Positions 18,234 to 26,848 of a stretch of DNA of 64,000 nt are shown one piece after another. The notes beneath the pieces were generated by a model that saw only the letters and a program-made list of their open reading frames with translations, made no database searches and was not told the origin of the DNA. The DNA is taken from assembly GCA_031179305.1 (NCBI GenBank), contig JAPSHX010000010.1, positions 1 to 64,000 of the forward strand, in the 5' to 3' direction. A program made the translations under genes and the position numbers. Origin of the DNA: Paenarthrobacter sp. Lineage in GTDB: Bacteria > Actinomycetota > Actinomycetes > Actinomycetales > Micrococcaceae. Within the stretch, counting starts at the first letter, position 1. Each line of letters starts with the position of its first letter.

Positions 18234-19712
18234 CTACAGGATGCGGGAAATCGCGCGCTGCAGGATGTCCTCCAATGCGGAGAGTACGCGTAGCGGGAAA
18301 GGACGCTTTCTGATTGCACGCTCATGAACAACCGTGCGCCAGTCGTCACGGTGCTCGGCGACCGTCGTACGGGTATCACCTGACGCTGTCGCCTTCTCGT
18401 ATGCGCAGTACAGACCTGTGGTTGCAGGGGAGTGTTCAAGTGTGTGTGTTGACAGCACATGACGCAGCGGAGCGGGGACACCGCGCCCGCCCGGGTGTGC
18501 AGTGAGACTGACGAACTGCGCCAGAAGCGCGGCGCTGACGCTGGCGGACAGAGCGGCGACGTTCTGGCGGGAGGGGAGTTCGCGGCCTGTACCTGCGATG
18601 TACACAGGGTCATCCAAAAGCCCCTGCTTGTCCAGCTGAATCTCCCCGACAACCAGCTGACCAATGCAGGCCATGCACGGACGTCCGGGAACGAGGGTGT
18701 GTGCCCGCCATATGCCATTGCGCATTCGACCGTCGGCGAAGGTGTCGAGAGCGATGCCTCCATCGATGACCGGAATCAGATCCGTGTAAGCGAGGGCGTT
18801 CAACACTGCCCGTGGCCATGGCCGGTCCACGCAGGAAAAGATGACGTCGTAATCGAGCGCCGCACTCACGCCGACGGGATCGGTGATGCTTGTCTCATGG
18901 CGGCGGATCTCGAAGGACTCTGCGGTCGCGGAAGACCTCATCAAACGTGCGGCTACATCAACCTTGGAACGTCCGAGTGCGGCGTCAAGCCTTGTTGCCC
19001 CGATCATACGGTCCAGGTTGACCGCCTCGACGGCGTCGTAGTCCATCACGCCGACCGTAGTGAGACCGGTTGCAGCCAGACGCTGCGCAATGTCCAGGCC
19101 GACGCTGCCGCCGCCGACGACCAGGACGCGCATGCGCGCAATAGACGCCTGAGAACGCTCGCCCCACGAGGACACCGTCCGCTGTTGCGAAGGGGTGTTG
19201 ACAGGGATCCGGCGCAGCTCGTCATTCCACGTGACGCTCAGCTTTGGAGACACGGATCGAACTGACTCCGCCCAAGTCGGTACCTTACGGTCGAACCAAA
19301 ACCTTGCCGACCAGGAGGTGTCCCGGCCGCCGAGAGTCATTCCCAGCAGCGGCATCTTGGTGATGGCCCGGGCGACGCGCTCATACTCGGACTCCGTATC
19401 CCAGTCCATGTCACTAAGGAATTGCCAACCTCGGGACGCCGGATGGGAGTGCAGAAGAACAAGCCCATGGCCGGCGGCCCGAGCCTCATTCGAGGCTCGG
19501 AGTACGTATCCACTGGTAAAGGATGCGTTCCCATGCACGTGTCTGTCGCCTTCGTTGGGCAGGATTACGGACCTGATCAGAGCGGTCCTGCGCTCCACAC
19601 CGGTGGACAGGACATACGTAGCGGCGAGCACATCCTCCTGGCCATCTTCGCGAATGAGGTGGTCACGCATGGCTGCTTCGACTTCGCCGGCCATCGCTAC
19701 CGAGTACCGCAT
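18234..19712 (-). CDS. JAB deubiquitinase-like/E1 (ThiF) fusion protein
   Basis: A 492-residue fusion. Residues about 8-145 form a JAB/JAMM metallopeptidase: HSHP (88-91) and S100-x-x-D103 complete the zinc motif, so it should be active. Residues about 185-430 form an E1-like adenylation domain: VGGGSVGLD (199-207), MDYD (223-226) and NLDR (232-235) for ATP binding, VFSC-type segment FSCVD (292-296) and CMAC (346-349), half of a zinc knuckle. JAB would trim or remove the ubiquitin-like protein and E1 would activate it. The ATG at 19712 lies 1 base after the E2 stop; a longer reading lacks homology and a ribosome site. Last gene of the operon. Confidence 0.85.
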   Translation of the reverse strand: MRYSVAMAGEVEAAMRDHLIREDGQEDVLAATYVLSTGVERRTALIRSVILPNEGDRHVHGNASFTSGYVLRASNEARAAGHGLVLLHSHPASRGWQFLSDMDWDTESEYERVARAITKMPLLGMTLGGRDTSWSARFWFDRKVPTWAESVRSVSPKLSVTWNDELRRIPVNTPSQQRTVSSWGERSQASIARMRVLVVGGGSVGLDIAQRLAATGLTTVGVMDYDAVEAVNLDRMIGATRLDAALGRSKVDVAARLMRSSATAESFEIRRHETSITDPVGVSAALDYDVIFSCVDRPWPRAVLNALAYTDLIPVIDGGIALDTFADGRMRNGIWRAHTLVPGRPCMACIGQLVVGEIQLDKQGLLDDPVYIAGTGRELPSRQNVAALSASVSAALLAQFVSLTAHPGGRGVPAPLRHVLSTHTLEHSPATTGLYCAYEKATASGDTRTTVAEHRDDWRTVVHERAIRKRPFPLRVLSALEDILQRAISRIL

Positions 19713-19713
19713 T

Positions 19714-20094
19714 TCAGGCCGCCTTCGGGATCGCGATGGAGATGAAGCCGCGCACGTGGCGGAGCCACGAAAGAGCTGGTGGGACCGACATGTCGTTGTG
19801 GGTGTATTCGCGTGAATGCCTCTTCCATCCCGGTGGGCAGTCAACCTCATCAACGTTCGTCGCGGCGAATGCAATTGATTCTGGAAGGTGGATCCAATGA
19901 GGCGGAACCATGGGCCAACTCTGGAGTTCGGAGACGCTTACGCCTGTTGTCACCGTCTGCCCGCTTAAGTCCCCGCCTACTGCGACGACATCGTAGAGGA
20001 TGCGAGGCCCGTCTGCCCGGGCCGAGGCGCCGACTGCAGTCATGTCATAGATGAACTGTTGGGCCGGTCCTGCCAGAACTGCGGCCTCACTCAC
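19714..20094 (-). CDS. Prokaryotic E2 family E ubiquitin-conjugating-like protein
   Basis: A 126-residue protein. HWIHLPESIAF followed by NVDEVDCPPGWKRHSRE matches the prokaryotic E2 family E pattern. C86 is its only cysteine and so the likely thioester site. The GTG start shares bases with the stop of the ubiquitin-like gene (GTGA, 20091-20094), and its own stop is 1 base before the JAB-E1 start. It would pass the activated ubiquitin-like protein from E1 to a target. No RING-type E3 is seen. Confidence 0.8.
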   Translation of the reverse strand: MSEAAVLAGPAQQFIYDMTAVGASARADGPRILYDVVAVGGDLSGQTVTTGVSVSELQSWPMVPPHWIHLPESIAFAATNVDEVDCPPGWKRHSREYTHNDMSVPPALSWLRHVRGFISIAIPKAA

Positions 20095-20528
20095 GCGACA
20101 CCACCTACGTGCTTGGCGGTCACGAACTCGTCCCCGTCATTGATCTTCACGATTTGCGCGTCGGAGAAGGTCTCCGTGCCACCGCCAGGCAGAATGCGGG
20201 CGAGGTCGTAACCGGCTGGATCAACTCCGGCGAGGCGCAGGAGCGCAGCCGCTGACTGGTCGTCGTCGTAGCTACTCTGCGACTCGCCGTCGATGGTGAA
20301 GTGAAGCTTCTGACGAGAGACGAACTGATCGCCATTCTTGAGGTTGATGATCTGCCCGTCGCGGATCTTCTCTTCCACTCCGTTCTTTTTGAGCAAGAAG
20401 AGGTCGAAAACCTTCGGATCGCGGCTGGCCAGGCGCAGCAATGCTGCGGCTTCCTGGTCCCCGTCTTGGGTGTGGAACGTCTTGCCGTCGATGACGACCT
20501 TAAGGGAGGTGTTGATGTTGGAGGCCAT
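20091..20528 (-). CDS. Two-repeat ubiquitin-like (multiubiquitin) protein
   Basis: A 145-residue protein of two tandem beta-grasp repeats. Repeat 1 (about 8-72) runs LKVVIDGKTF...AAALLRLA...INLKNGDQFVSR; repeat 2 (about 73-140) runs KLHFTIDGES...AAALLRLAG...VKINDGDEFVTA. The C-terminus is KHVGGVA: a Gly-Gly (142-143) followed by two residues that the linked JAB domain could trim. First gene of the operon, with AAGGAGGG before ATG 20528. This places it in the multiubiquitin class known from comparative genomics of prokaryotic ubiquitin-like systems. Confidence 0.85.
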   Translation of the reverse strand: MASNINTSLKVVIDGKTFHTQDGDQEAAALLRLASRDPKVFDLFLLKKNGVEEKIRDGQIINLKNGDQFVSRQKLHFTIDGESQSSYDDDQSAAALLRLAGVDPAGYDLARILPGGGTETFSDAQIVKINDGDEFVTAKHVGGVA

Positions 20529-20592
20529 GTGTTGGCCCTCCTTTCTGTTTTTGTTCTGAACCTGCAGCCCTTTCGGGCGGAAGAAGGTAACC

Positions 20593-20648
20593 TATACCTG
20601 TCGGGTAAATCCGACTCTATCACATGTTCCGTTTACCAAAGAGGTAAA
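20593..20648. promoter_or_regulatory. Paired palindromic operators upstream of the ubiquitin-like operon
   Basis: TTTACC-N5-GGTAAA (20632-20648) is a perfect inverted repeat. TATACC-N5-GGTAAA (20593-20609) is a second, slightly weaker copy 39 bp away. Both lie 65-120 bp upstream of the ubiquitin-like start and just before the rightward genes, so one regulator could control both directions. A Cro/XRE-type protein would fit the short spacing; the HTH-ImmA protein at 21012 is a candidate. Confidence 0.55.
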
Positions 20649-20650
20649 GA

Positions 20651-21004
20651 TTGCAGTTTGCGTGGATAAGCCCCCAGCTTGAACGCTCGTGTGTCACGGG
20701 GGCGCGCCTACGTGCTGTCGCCGATGGTCAGGCATCCGCAGCCGAAGATCTCCTCAGCCTTGTCAGGCATGCCCCCCGGTTGGGGGCCCTCATGACCTTT
20801 CAAAGCGTTCAGATCGACGTCGCTGCGGGGAATCTGGCGCTCTCGATCGAGGAGGTTGAAATGCATGTACGACCGCTCAGTCCCGACGGCGTTCCGCGGG
20901 ACGTGCTAAGTCGGGCTTCGCTGTCCGAACACGCTTCATCCAAAGCGCTACTCGTCCAGGACTTCCATATTCGCGGCCGATCAATCCTCCGGCCAGCGAG
21001 CTGA
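20651..21004 (+). CDS. Hypothetical protein, doubtful
   Basis: An open frame of 117 codons with a TTG start (AGAGG seven bases upstream) ending 7 bp before the HTH-ImmA gene. The stretch LALSIEEVEMHVRPLSPDGV looks protein-like, but I do not recognise a domain. It overlaps the right edge of the operator pair. It could be the partner of the HTH-ImmA gene, as such genes often have a small partner, or non-coding leader. Low confidence. Confidence 0.3.
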   Translation: MQFAWISPQLERSCVTGARLRAVADGQASAAEDLLSLVRHAPRLGALMTFQSVQIDVAAGNLALSIEEVEMHVRPLSPDGVPRDVLSRASLSEHASSKALLVQDFHIRGRSILRPAS

Positions 21005-21011
21005 ATCGAGA

Positions 21012-22118
21012 ATGATGACCACCTACACCGCCACAGACCCGCAATTTGACTTCGCACCCCAGCCTGGACGCTGGCTGCAAAGGGAACTCGATCATCAAGC
21101 AATCAGCCAAGCACAGCTTGCCGCTCGTACCGGTCTAAGTACGAAGCACATCAACCTCGTGATCAAGGGGACAGCTGCCCTTTCTCCTGAGGTTGCCGTT
21201 ACCCTCGAACAAATTTTGGGGACGTCTGCCGAAACCTGGCTTCACATGGAGGCTGAACGCCAGATTCATCAGGCCCGTAAGGACAGGAATAAAGCCCTTT
21301 CCGGATTCGTTGAATGGGCTAATTCATTCCCTCGACAATTGTTGATTGACCGAAGGGTTATTCAAGAGTCTGATGTAGGTTCTGAGCTTGCGGCGAAGCT
21401 TCTTGAATTCTTCTCAGTAGCGTCGCCGTCTGCCTATACAAAGACCTGGCTTGAGCCTCAGGCGTCTTACAAGAGAAGTCAAATTCATTCCATTGACCCG
21501 GACTTGACTGCTCTCTGGTTACGTTTGTCGGAACTGCATGCAGCAGGCCTGATAGAAAATGCGCCAGCGTATGATGCGGCAAAACTTAAAGTCGCCGCCG
21601 AAGTACTTCCTAAGCTCACCATAAATGAGAATGTTGCGGATGCCTTTACGGAAGCACAACAGTTGCTGTTGGCGACAGGTGTTGTTCTCGTATTCGTGTC
21701 GGAAATCCCCAATACTCGCATCAGTGGTGTATCGCGTTGGATCAATGGGACTCCAATGATCGCTGTAACAAGCCGCTACAAGGCGCTAGATAGCTTGTGG
21801 TTCACCATCTTGCACGAGATAGCACACGTGCTTCTGCATCCCAAGAGAAGTACGTTCATTGATGGTTTTAAGGCAGACGATGATTCTGATGCGCAAGAAA
21901 CCGCCGCGAATGAGTTCGCGCAGAACCACTTGATCCCACTAGAGTTCCGGGAACAACTGACCAGAGCGACGACTGAGCGCGGGATTCTTTCGCTGGCCAA
22001 AACTTTGGGTGTTGCTCCGAGCTTGGTTGCTGGTCAATGGGCTTTCAAAACCGGCACCTGGGGCGGTCCGATCGCAAAGCTGCGTAAAAAGCTTGATCTA
22101 ACGGAGCTTCTTGGCTAG
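21012..22118 (+). CDS. HTH (XRE/HigA-like) and ImmA/IrrE metallopeptidase protein
   Basis: A 368-residue protein. Residues about 20-75 are a Cro/CI HTH (ISQAQLAARTGLSTKHINLV) of the HigA-antitoxin type. The C-terminal half is an ImmA/IrrE zinc peptidase with HEIAH (about 271-275) and a downstream Glu in AQETAANEFAQN. Such proteins act as antitoxins or cleave repressors in phage defence and mobile elements. The region is clearly AT-richer than its neighbours, which suggests transfer. ATG 21012 or 21015 may start it. It sits divergent from the ubiquitin-like operon and may regulate it. Confidence 0.8.
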   Translation: MMTTYTATDPQFDFAPQPGRWLQRELDHQAISQAQLAARTGLSTKHINLVIKGTAALSPEVAVTLEQILGTSAETWLHMEAERQIHQARKDRNKALSGFVEWANSFPRQLLIDRRVIQESDVGSELAAKLLEFFSVASPSAYTKTWLEPQASYKRSQIHSIDPDLTALWLRLSELHAAGLIENAPAYDAAKLKVAAEVLPKLTINENVADAFTEAQQLLLATGVVLVFVSEIPNTRISGVSRWINGTPMIAVTSRYKALDSLWFTILHEIAHVLLHPKRSTFIDGFKADDDSDAQETAANEFAQNHLIPLEFREQLTRATTERGILSLAKTLGVAPSLVAGQWAFKTGTWGGPIAKLRKKLDLTELLG

Positions 22119-22438
22119 CTGGCCTCGATCTCCATTACAGATGCATTCCTAACTTTGCCAACGGTTCAGCAACGGCGGTCCGGAATGAGGAAGTGGCTAA
22201 ACTTTCTGAAATCATTAGTTTTGTAAGCGATGGTCGACGTCACCGAACCGAACCTGTGGTATACGAGAGAAATTCTCTTCTTTACTACCGTCACACATGC
22301 GTAACGATCGACTTCAAGATTCGCCTTCAGTTACGGAACTTCGCATGGGGGCCGCCTTTGATCCTGGAACTAAGCTGAGAATCGCCGGTCGGAACGGTCG
22401 GGGTCTAGTGGTAGCACCATCCGCGGAAGGACAATCGA
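22119..22438. other. 320-bp intergenic stretch, AT-rich
   Basis: It carries a possible 61-codon frame (GTG 22193 to 22378, MAKLSEIISFVSDGRRH...) that has no recognisable domain and looks like a relic. The last 60 bp hold the leader and ribosome site (GGAAGGA) of the LacI-type gene. No operator, terminator or RNA gene was recognised. Confidence 0.3.
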
Positions 22439-23434
22439 ATGGCACGGCCGACAGTTCAAGACGTCGCCAGGACTGCCGGTGTGTCCGTGGGGACGGTGTC
22501 GCGCGTCTTGAACGGGAGCTCAGCCGTCAGCTCGGCGGCTAAGGAAAAGGTCAATGCCGCCATAAAGGAGCTCAGCTACCGTCCGCTCGCTTCTGCTCGG
22601 GACCTCAGAAGAGACCGCACCATGCGAGTCCTGGCACTCGCCAAGAACCTGGATTCGCTCGTGATCAGCGAGGTCTTCCGAGGTGTCGGGGACGCTGCTG
22701 CAGATTCGGGCTACGTCAGTCTCATCGCCGCCACAGACGGAGACCGTGACCGCGAACAGCAACTCGTGGACATGCTCCGCAACGGATCAGTAGACGGTCT
22801 GGTCATCTTCTCCCCAACCATGCCGGACGAGGACGTCAACACCGTCGCCGAGCAACTCAGCGTCATCCAGGTCTGTGAAATCGTCGATGCCGAGGCCGCG
22901 TTCGGGGTGTCCATCGATGACCGCCAGGCAGCCTACGACATCACCAAACATCTCATCGACACAGGCGCCAAGAGACTGGCCATGCTTGCCCATAGGGGGG
23001 CCCGTTCGGGTCGGCTCAGGGAAGAGGGCTTCCGCCAAGCCCTCTCGGAGGAAGGCCTGAGCCCGGACCAGATCCTGTTCGGCGAAGGCAACTTCGGCTT
23101 CCACGCCGGCCGTACGCTCGCCAAGAAGCTTCTCAAAGCAAAAGACCTTCCGGACGCTGTCTTCTGCGGGACCGATGTCGTTGCCGCCGGCTGTGTCCGC
23201 GAGCTCACCGATGCCGGGCTGAGAGTTCCTCAAGACGTTGCCGTGGCAGGTTTCGATGACTCGGCGCAAGCAGAAATGTGCGTCCCGGAGCTCACCACCG
23301 TAAGGCAGCCCGCCTACGAGATGGGCCGCGTAGCGTTCGCTGAACTCCTGGAGCGGATGACCGTCGACGGTTCACACCGCAAGGGGAGAACCTTCCTCCC
23401 ACACGAACTCGTCATCCGGGACTCCACCAAATAA
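22439..23434 (+). CDS. LacI-family transcriptional regulator
   Basis: A 331-residue repressor. The N-terminal HTH is TVQDVARTAGVSVGTVSRVLNG and is followed by the hinge helix (ARDLRRDRT) and a periplasmic-binding-like sugar domain ending in AVAGFDDSAQAEMCVPELTTVRQP, a standard LacI pattern. It lies upstream of a sugar ABC importer whose promoter holds two TGGAATCGATTCCA palindromes, the typical LacI operator type, so local control by sugar ligand is likely. Confidence 0.92.
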   Translation: MARPTVQDVARTAGVSVGTVSRVLNGSSAVSSAAKEKVNAAIKELSYRPLASARDLRRDRTMRVLALAKNLDSLVISEVFRGVGDAAADSGYVSLIAATDGDRDREQQLVDMLRNGSVDGLVIFSPTMPDEDVNTVAEQLSVIQVCEIVDAEAAFGVSIDDRQAAYDITKHLIDTGAKRLAMLAHRGARSGRLREEGFRQALSEEGLSPDQILFGEGNFGFHAGRTLAKKLLKAKDLPDAVFCGTDVVAAGCVRELTDAGLRVPQDVAVAGFDDSAQAEMCVPELTTVRQPAYEMGRVAFAELLERMTVDGSHRKGRTFLPHELVIRDSTK

Positions 23435-23440
23435 AGAGGG

Positions 23441-23533
23441 TTGACAGTCCTCAGTGGTCCCTGTCACACTACTTTGGAATCGATTCCACGGCCGCAAGGC
23501 CGATTCTTTTGACAACATTTGGAATCGATTCCA
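23441..23533 (+). promoter_or_regulatory. LacI-type double operator and promoter for the sugar importer
   Basis: Two identical perfect palindromes, TGGAATCGATTCCA, lie at 23475-23488 and 23520-23533, centres 45 bp apart. A TTGACA box sits at 23441-23446 upstream of the first and another at 23509-23514, 5 bp before the second. Repression by binding both sites is likely. The -10 boxes are not clear. Confidence 0.75.
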
Positions 23534-23633
23534 TGGATCACAAGAACCACGGCAAAGACGCCACCCTCAGAATGCGGGACAGCCAAAAGCCCGCAGTGAA
23601 CGCCACCGCCCACAGACCCCAAAGGAGCCACTT

Positions 23634-24944
23634 GTGGACTTGAACCGACCTGCTCTCCCGCTCCAAAACAGAGCCGCCCGCAACCGCAAAGCCCTAGCCG
23701 CGACCGCAATAGCCACAGCCCTCCTGCTCAGCGCGTGCGGCGGGGGAGCCGCGCCCCAAGGTGCCGAGCAGGCAGCAGCTGCCGATCCGGCGTCGGGCGC
23801 TAATGCCAGCGGTGCCGTGAACATCTGCGGCGTCAAGGACGCGAGCGGCATCTACAAGGGCACGGCTGAGGCGTTCACGAAGGCGAACGGCAAGGTGACG
23901 GCCAAGTACACCGAGATCGGCGCCACCACGGATGAGGCCCGCACGCAGATCGTGCAGCGGCTCGAGGGCAAGTCCACCGAGTGCGACCTCTTCGTCACGG
24001 ACGTCATCTGGACCTCCGAGTTCGCGTCCCAAGGCTGGCTGCTGGACCAGACCAAGTTGGTGGAAGCCAACAAGGACCGGCTCATTCCCTCCACTGTGGA
24101 AACCACCAAGTACCAGGACAAGTATTGGGGCTCGCCGTTCTTCACCAACGCCGGCTTGATCTACTACCAGAAGGACAAGGTGGCCAAGCCCGAGTCCTGG
24201 CAGCAGCTCTACGCGGAAGCCGCAAAGGCTCCCGGCAACGGCTACGTCTACCAGGGCAAGCAGTACGAGGGCCTCACGGTGAACTTCCTCGAAATGCTCT
24301 ACAGCGCAGGCGGCGAAGTCCTCAATGAGCAGGGCGACGTCACGGTGGACTCCAAGGAAACCCGCGACGTCCTCAACTTCATGAGCGACGGCCTCAAGAA
24401 CGGCTCAGCCGACCGCGCCGTCCTCACCTACAACGAAGACCCCGCCCGCCTCGCCTACGAGTCCGGCGACTTCGGATACCAGCGCAACTGGCCGCACGTG
24501 TACCGCCTGCTGAACGCAACACCACTGGCGTCGAGCTTCGGCGTCGCACCGCTGCCGGCATGGGAAGGCGGCAAGGCCTCCGGTGTGCTCGGCGGCTGGA
24601 ACCTGGCAATCTCGGCCCACTCCACCAACCAGGCCGGAGCTGTCGCGTTCATCGACTTCGCCACTACCCCGGACTGGCAGAAGCACGTGGCCATGGACTA
24701 CTCGCAGGCCCCGGTCAACGAAGCTGCCTACTCCGATCCGGCGGTGCTGCAGAAGATGCCGTTCGCCACGGAACTCCTCGCCTCGGTGAAGGGTGCCAAG
24801 CCGCGCCCGATCTCCCCGGTCTACCCGCAGATCTCGCAGGCGATCTACAAGAACGTCTACGCCGTCCTCTCCGGCACAGCCTCCACGGAAGAAGCCGTGC
24901 AGAAGATGGCCGAGGAAATCACCACCGCTAAGGCGAGCTTCTGA
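23634..24944 (+). CDS. ABC sugar transporter, substrate-binding lipoprotein
   Basis: A 436-residue family 1 solute-binding protein (MalE-like). Signal peptide with lipobox LLLSAC, anchoring at Cys35. The mature part shows the fold's typical segments, such as TDVIWTSEFASQGWLLD, SPFFTNAGLIYYQKDK and GVLGGWNLAISAHSTNQ. GTG 23634 is preceded by AAAGGAG at good spacing; in-frame upstream sequence would lie over the operator region. It delivers a sugar, perhaps a disaccharide given the ThuA/ThuB-like partners, to the two permeases. Confidence 0.92.
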   Translation: MDLNRPALPLQNRAARNRKALAATAIATALLLSACGGGAAPQGAEQAAAADPASGANASGAVNICGVKDASGIYKGTAEAFTKANGKVTAKYTEIGATTDEARTQIVQRLEGKSTECDLFVTDVIWTSEFASQGWLLDQTKLVEANKDRLIPSTVETTKYQDKYWGSPFFTNAGLIYYQKDKVAKPESWQQLYAEAAKAPGNGYVYQGKQYEGLTVNFLEMLYSAGGEVLNEQGDVTVDSKETRDVLNFMSDGLKNGSADRAVLTYNEDPARLAYESGDFGYQRNWPHVYRLLNATPLASSFGVAPLPAWEGGKASGVLGGWNLAISAHSTNQAGAVAFIDFATTPDWQKHVAMDYSQAPVNEAAYSDPAVLQKMPFATELLASVKGAKPRPISPVYPQISQAIYKNVYAVLSGTASTEEAVQKMAEEITTAKASF

Positions 24945-24946
24945 TC

Positions 24947-25903
24947 ATGGCCATCAAGACACTCCTACCGGGCCGCAGCCCTAGCAGCGCAACGGCCCGC
25001 CCCGTAAGCGGCCGCGACCGGGCAGAACGCAAGCTCGCGTTCCGCATGACCGCGCCGTCGCTGGTCATCATGGCGCTGGTTGCGGCGGTCCCCATCGGCT
25101 ACGCGATCTGGCTCTCGCTGAACCAGTACAGCGTTCGGACCGCAGGCCTGTCCCGCTTTGTCGGCCTGGAAAACTACATCAACGCCCTCGCAAGCCACGA
25201 GTGGTGGGCAGCGTTCGGCCAGACTTTCCTCTTCGCGGGTATTTCTGTCAGCCTGGAACTCATCCTCGGCACGGCCATGGCGTTGCTGCTCAACCTCGCA
25301 TTCAAGGGCCGCGCCGTCCTGCGGACTGTGGTTCTGCTGCCGTACGCGATCATCACCGTGGTCAGCGCCATCACCTGGCAAACGATGTTCCAGCCCAACA
25401 TGGGCCTGGTCACCAACGTCCTCTCCACGCTGGGACTGCCCGGCGGCGACGTCGTCTGGCTCGGTGAGCATGGCTACGCGATGGCCGTGATCGTCATGGC
25501 CGACGTCTGGAAGACCACGCCCTTCGCGGCGCTCATCATCCTGGCTGGCCTGCAGGTCATCTCCGCCGAAACGTACGAGGCCGCGGAACTCGACGGCGCC
25601 AGCAAATGGCAGACCTTCGTGAACATCACCCTGCCGCTCCTGCGCCCGGCAATCGTCCTCGCCGCGATCTTCCGCACCATGGACGCCCTCCGCGTCTTCG
25701 ACCTGCCGTTCGTCCTCACCCGCGGCGCCAACGGCACCGAATCCATGTCCATGCTCGCCTACACGCAACTGCGCGAAAACCGGTTGGTGGGCGAAGGCTC
25801 GGCGCTGTCCATCCTGACCTTCCTCACCGTCATGGTGGTCTCGGTCATCTACGTCCGCTTCGCCGGCGGCAACATCCGCGACGTCGCGAAGGAGGAACAA
25901 TGA
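24947..25903 (+). CDS. ABC sugar transporter permease (MalF type)
   Basis: A 318-residue inner-membrane permease with about six TM segments starting near residue 30. The EAA loop that contacts the ATPase is EAAELDGASKWQTFVNITLPLLRP. It begins 2 bp after the binding-protein stop and shares ATGA with the next permease. No ATPase gene follows, so the importer must use an ATPase encoded elsewhere, as MsiK-type ATPases do in actinobacteria. Confidence 0.92.
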   Translation: MAIKTLLPGRSPSSATARPVSGRDRAERKLAFRMTAPSLVIMALVAAVPIGYAIWLSLNQYSVRTAGLSRFVGLENYINALASHEWWAAFGQTFLFAGISVSLELILGTAMALLLNLAFKGRAVLRTVVLLPYAIITVVSAITWQTMFQPNMGLVTNVLSTLGLPGGDVVWLGEHGYAMAVIVMADVWKTTPFAALIILAGLQVISAETYEAAELDGASKWQTFVNITLPLLRPAIVLAAIFRTMDALRVFDLPFVLTRGANGTESMSMLAYTQLRENRLVGEGSALSILTFLTVMVVSVIYVRFAGGNIRDVAKEEQ

Positions 25904-26802
25904 GCACGCTGACTGCAGAACGCCCGACGGCGGAACTCGCCACGCGCCCCAAGTCACCGAAACGTCGTCGCTTGCGTGGGGAATCGAAACTGCATCCCAT
26001 GGTCTGGGTATTCGTCATTGCCGTGATGGGCTTCTCGCTCATCCCGTTCTACTGGCTGGTCAACACCTCCCTTAAGAAGGGTGCAAGCCTGTCCCAAGGC
26101 GAGCTCTTCCCGAGCCAGCCGACCCTTGAGAACTATCTGGTGGTCTTCCAGAACCCCGAGTTCCTCCTGGCCTTGCGCAACTCGGTGATTATCGCCGTCG
26201 TGACTACAACGGTGGCGTTGGTGTTCGCGTCCTTCGCCGCATACGCGCTGGCCCGGTTGAAGATGCGCCGCAAGGCGATGATCCTGACGTTGATCCTCTC
26301 GGTCACCACGTTCCCGGCCATCGCCATCGCGGCCCCGATGTTCTCCATCTGGCGCGAAATCGGGCTGTACGACACATTGCTTGGGCTGATCATCCCGAAG
26401 CTGACGTTCGCGTTGCCGCTGGCGATCTACACGCTGACGTCGTTCTTCAAGGAGATTCCGCGTGAGCTGGAGGAATCCGCGTACATGGACGGCGCCACAC
26501 CGTTTGTGGCCTTCCGCAAGGTGATCCTGCCGCTGGCCGTCCCCGGCTTAGCGACGACGGCGATCCTGGTGTTCATCTCGGTCTGGAACGAGTTCCTCCT
26601 GGCCGTCACCCTGACCACCTCACCCGAAGCCCGCCCTGTCCCGGTGGCGATTGCGTTCTTCAGCGGAACCAGCGAGTTCGAGCAACCCTTGGGCACCATC
26701 AGCGCCGCATCGGTGATCATCACCATTCCGTTGGTCATTCTCGTGTTGCTGTGCCAGAAGCGCATCGTGTCCGGCATGACAGCCGGTGCCGTCAAAGGCT
26801 AG
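25900..26802 (+). CDS. ABC sugar transporter permease (MalG type)
   Basis: A 300-residue inner-membrane permease, second of the pair. About six TM segments; the EAA loop is ELEESAYMDGATPFVAFRKVI. ATG 25900 overlaps the previous stop (ATGA) with GGAGG upstream. The short N-terminal tail is basic. Functions as heterodimer with the upstream permease. Confidence 0.92.
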   Translation: MSTLTAERPTAELATRPKSPKRRRLRGESKLHPMVWVFVIAVMGFSLIPFYWLVNTSLKKGASLSQGELFPSQPTLENYLVVFQNPEFLLALRNSVIIAVVTTTVALVFASFAAYALARLKMRRKAMILTLILSVTTFPAIAIAAPMFSIWREIGLYDTLLGLIIPKLTFALPLAIYTLTSFFKEIPRELEESAYMDGATPFVAFRKVILPLAVPGLATTAILVFISVWNEFLLAVTLTTSPEARPVPVAIAFFSGTSEFEQPLGTISAASVIITIPLVILVLLCQKRIVSGMTAGAVKG

Positions 26803-26848
26803 TCCCTTTTCACCCCGAACCCAGAAACCCAGAAAGAACAGGAACAAC

